DNA of 64,000 nucleotides. Origin: Notamacropus eugenii (taxonomy: Eukaryota > Chordata > Mammalia > Diprotodontia > Macropodidae). Of this stretch, positions 63,683 to 64,000 are shown one piece after another. The translations under genes were made by a program, and so were the position numbers. The stretch's first letter is position 1; each line of letters starts with the position of its first letter. The notes under the pieces were generated by a model. It saw only the letters and a list, made by a program, of their open reading frames with translations, was not told the origin of the DNA and made no database searches. Location: NCBI RefSeq assembly GCF_028372415.1, contig NC_092877.1, positions 387,611,342-387,675,341 on the forward strand, written 5' to 3'.

Positions 63683-64000
63683 TTCTGGGAGCCAAGATAG
63701 CAGAGTGATCAGTAATTGCTATCTCCCTCCCCTTGTTGACCTTGACAAGCCCAGAGAATAACTCCTGGGAATCTCCCAAGGAAAAGCCCTGGAACAGTGG
63801 GAGCAGCAGAAGGGATAAACAGACTCTTAGCATATGAGGCTGGGAAGATCACTAAGGGGGGTCCCTCTTGCTGTGGCTGAAGGGGACCAGTGCAGGACCA
63901 GACCTGTCCCAGACAGCCTCAGTTCAGCAAACCTGGGGAAGAACCTGAGCCCCAGGGGGATGAAGCCACAACTGCCAACACCAGGACCCCAGGCATGTCT
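63683..64000 (+). repeat. L1/HAL1-type 5' leader, cut by the window edge
   Basis: The start TTCTGGGAGCCAAGATAGCA resembles the leader class seen at 56393 and 61415, followed by a GC-moderate 5' UTR-like stretch without an ORF. It continues past the window. Confidence 0.5.

Noticed and set aside
1-64000. Search for endogenous retroviruses or other capsid-bearing elements
   Set aside because: I saw no LTR pairs, primer-binding sites or gag/pol/env-like stretches. All recognisable retroelements are LINEs, half-LINEs and SINEs.

Overview
This is a vertebrate nuclear genomic window, almost certainly marsupial. The organism call rests on the repeats: tRNA-derived, RTE-tailed SINEs of the marsupial MAR1/WALLSI type, L1 and half-L1 (HAL1) elements with the 5' leaders and purine-rich 3' ends I know from opossum and its relatives, and a fragment resembling a palindromic hAT MITE of the OposCharlie type. 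I cannot tell which marsupial. The gene order ZZEF1 - CYB5D2 - ANKFY1 matches the human 17p13.2 block.

Layout. Positions 1-3521 hold the 5' end of ZZEF1 on the minus strand (coding exons 1-3; the rest lies beyond the left edge). A CpG island of about 3 kb covers ZZEF1 exon 1 and CYB5D2 exons 1-2. The 227 bp between the two start codons form a divergent promoter with four ETS motifs, an NRF1-like site and a YY1-like site. CYB5D2 (neuferricin) is complete on the plus strand: four coding exons, 3749-11542, 274 codons plus stop. ANKFY1 (rabankyrin-5) fills the rest on the minus strand, tail-to-tail with CYB5D2. Twenty-two coding exons (63464 down to 17154) join in frame into 1,055 codons plus stop: the second half of the BTB domain, the ankyrin array and the C-terminal FYVE zinc finger. 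The N-terminal exons lie beyond the right edge. All splice sites used are GT-AG and the phases agree across every junction.

The introns are repeat-rich. Two HAL1-type elements lie in two different ANKFY1 introns. HAL1 copy A (32.9-39.9 kb) carries a full-length BIN3 processed pseudogene flanked by a 12-bp target-site duplication, a SINE, and a 2.5-kb expansion of a 16-20-bp TATGTG-rich minisatellite. HAL1 copy B (55.9-60.6 kb) carries only about 65 bp at the same place, but contains a nested L1-type ORF1-only element. An L1 with an exact 14-bp target-site duplication (52.2-53.6 kb) sits in opposite orientation inside an older L1. Degraded L2/CR1-type LINEs and MIR-like SINEs fill most of the remainder. 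I recognised no endogenous retrovirus, no RNA gene apart from tRNA-derived SINEs, and no CRISPR array.

The three host genes do not form one pathway. ZZEF1 is a large ZZ/EF-hand protein, CYB5D2 a haem-binding MAPR-family protein, and ANKFY1 a Rab5/PI3P effector on early endosomes. Their proximity is conserved synteny, with a shared promoter only for ZZEF1 and CYB5D2. I found no convincing undescribed biological system. The points most worth a second look are the minisatellite expansion, the nested insertions, the ETS array, the GC-rich tracts beside the shared promoter, and a few splice-site configurations in ANKFY1.
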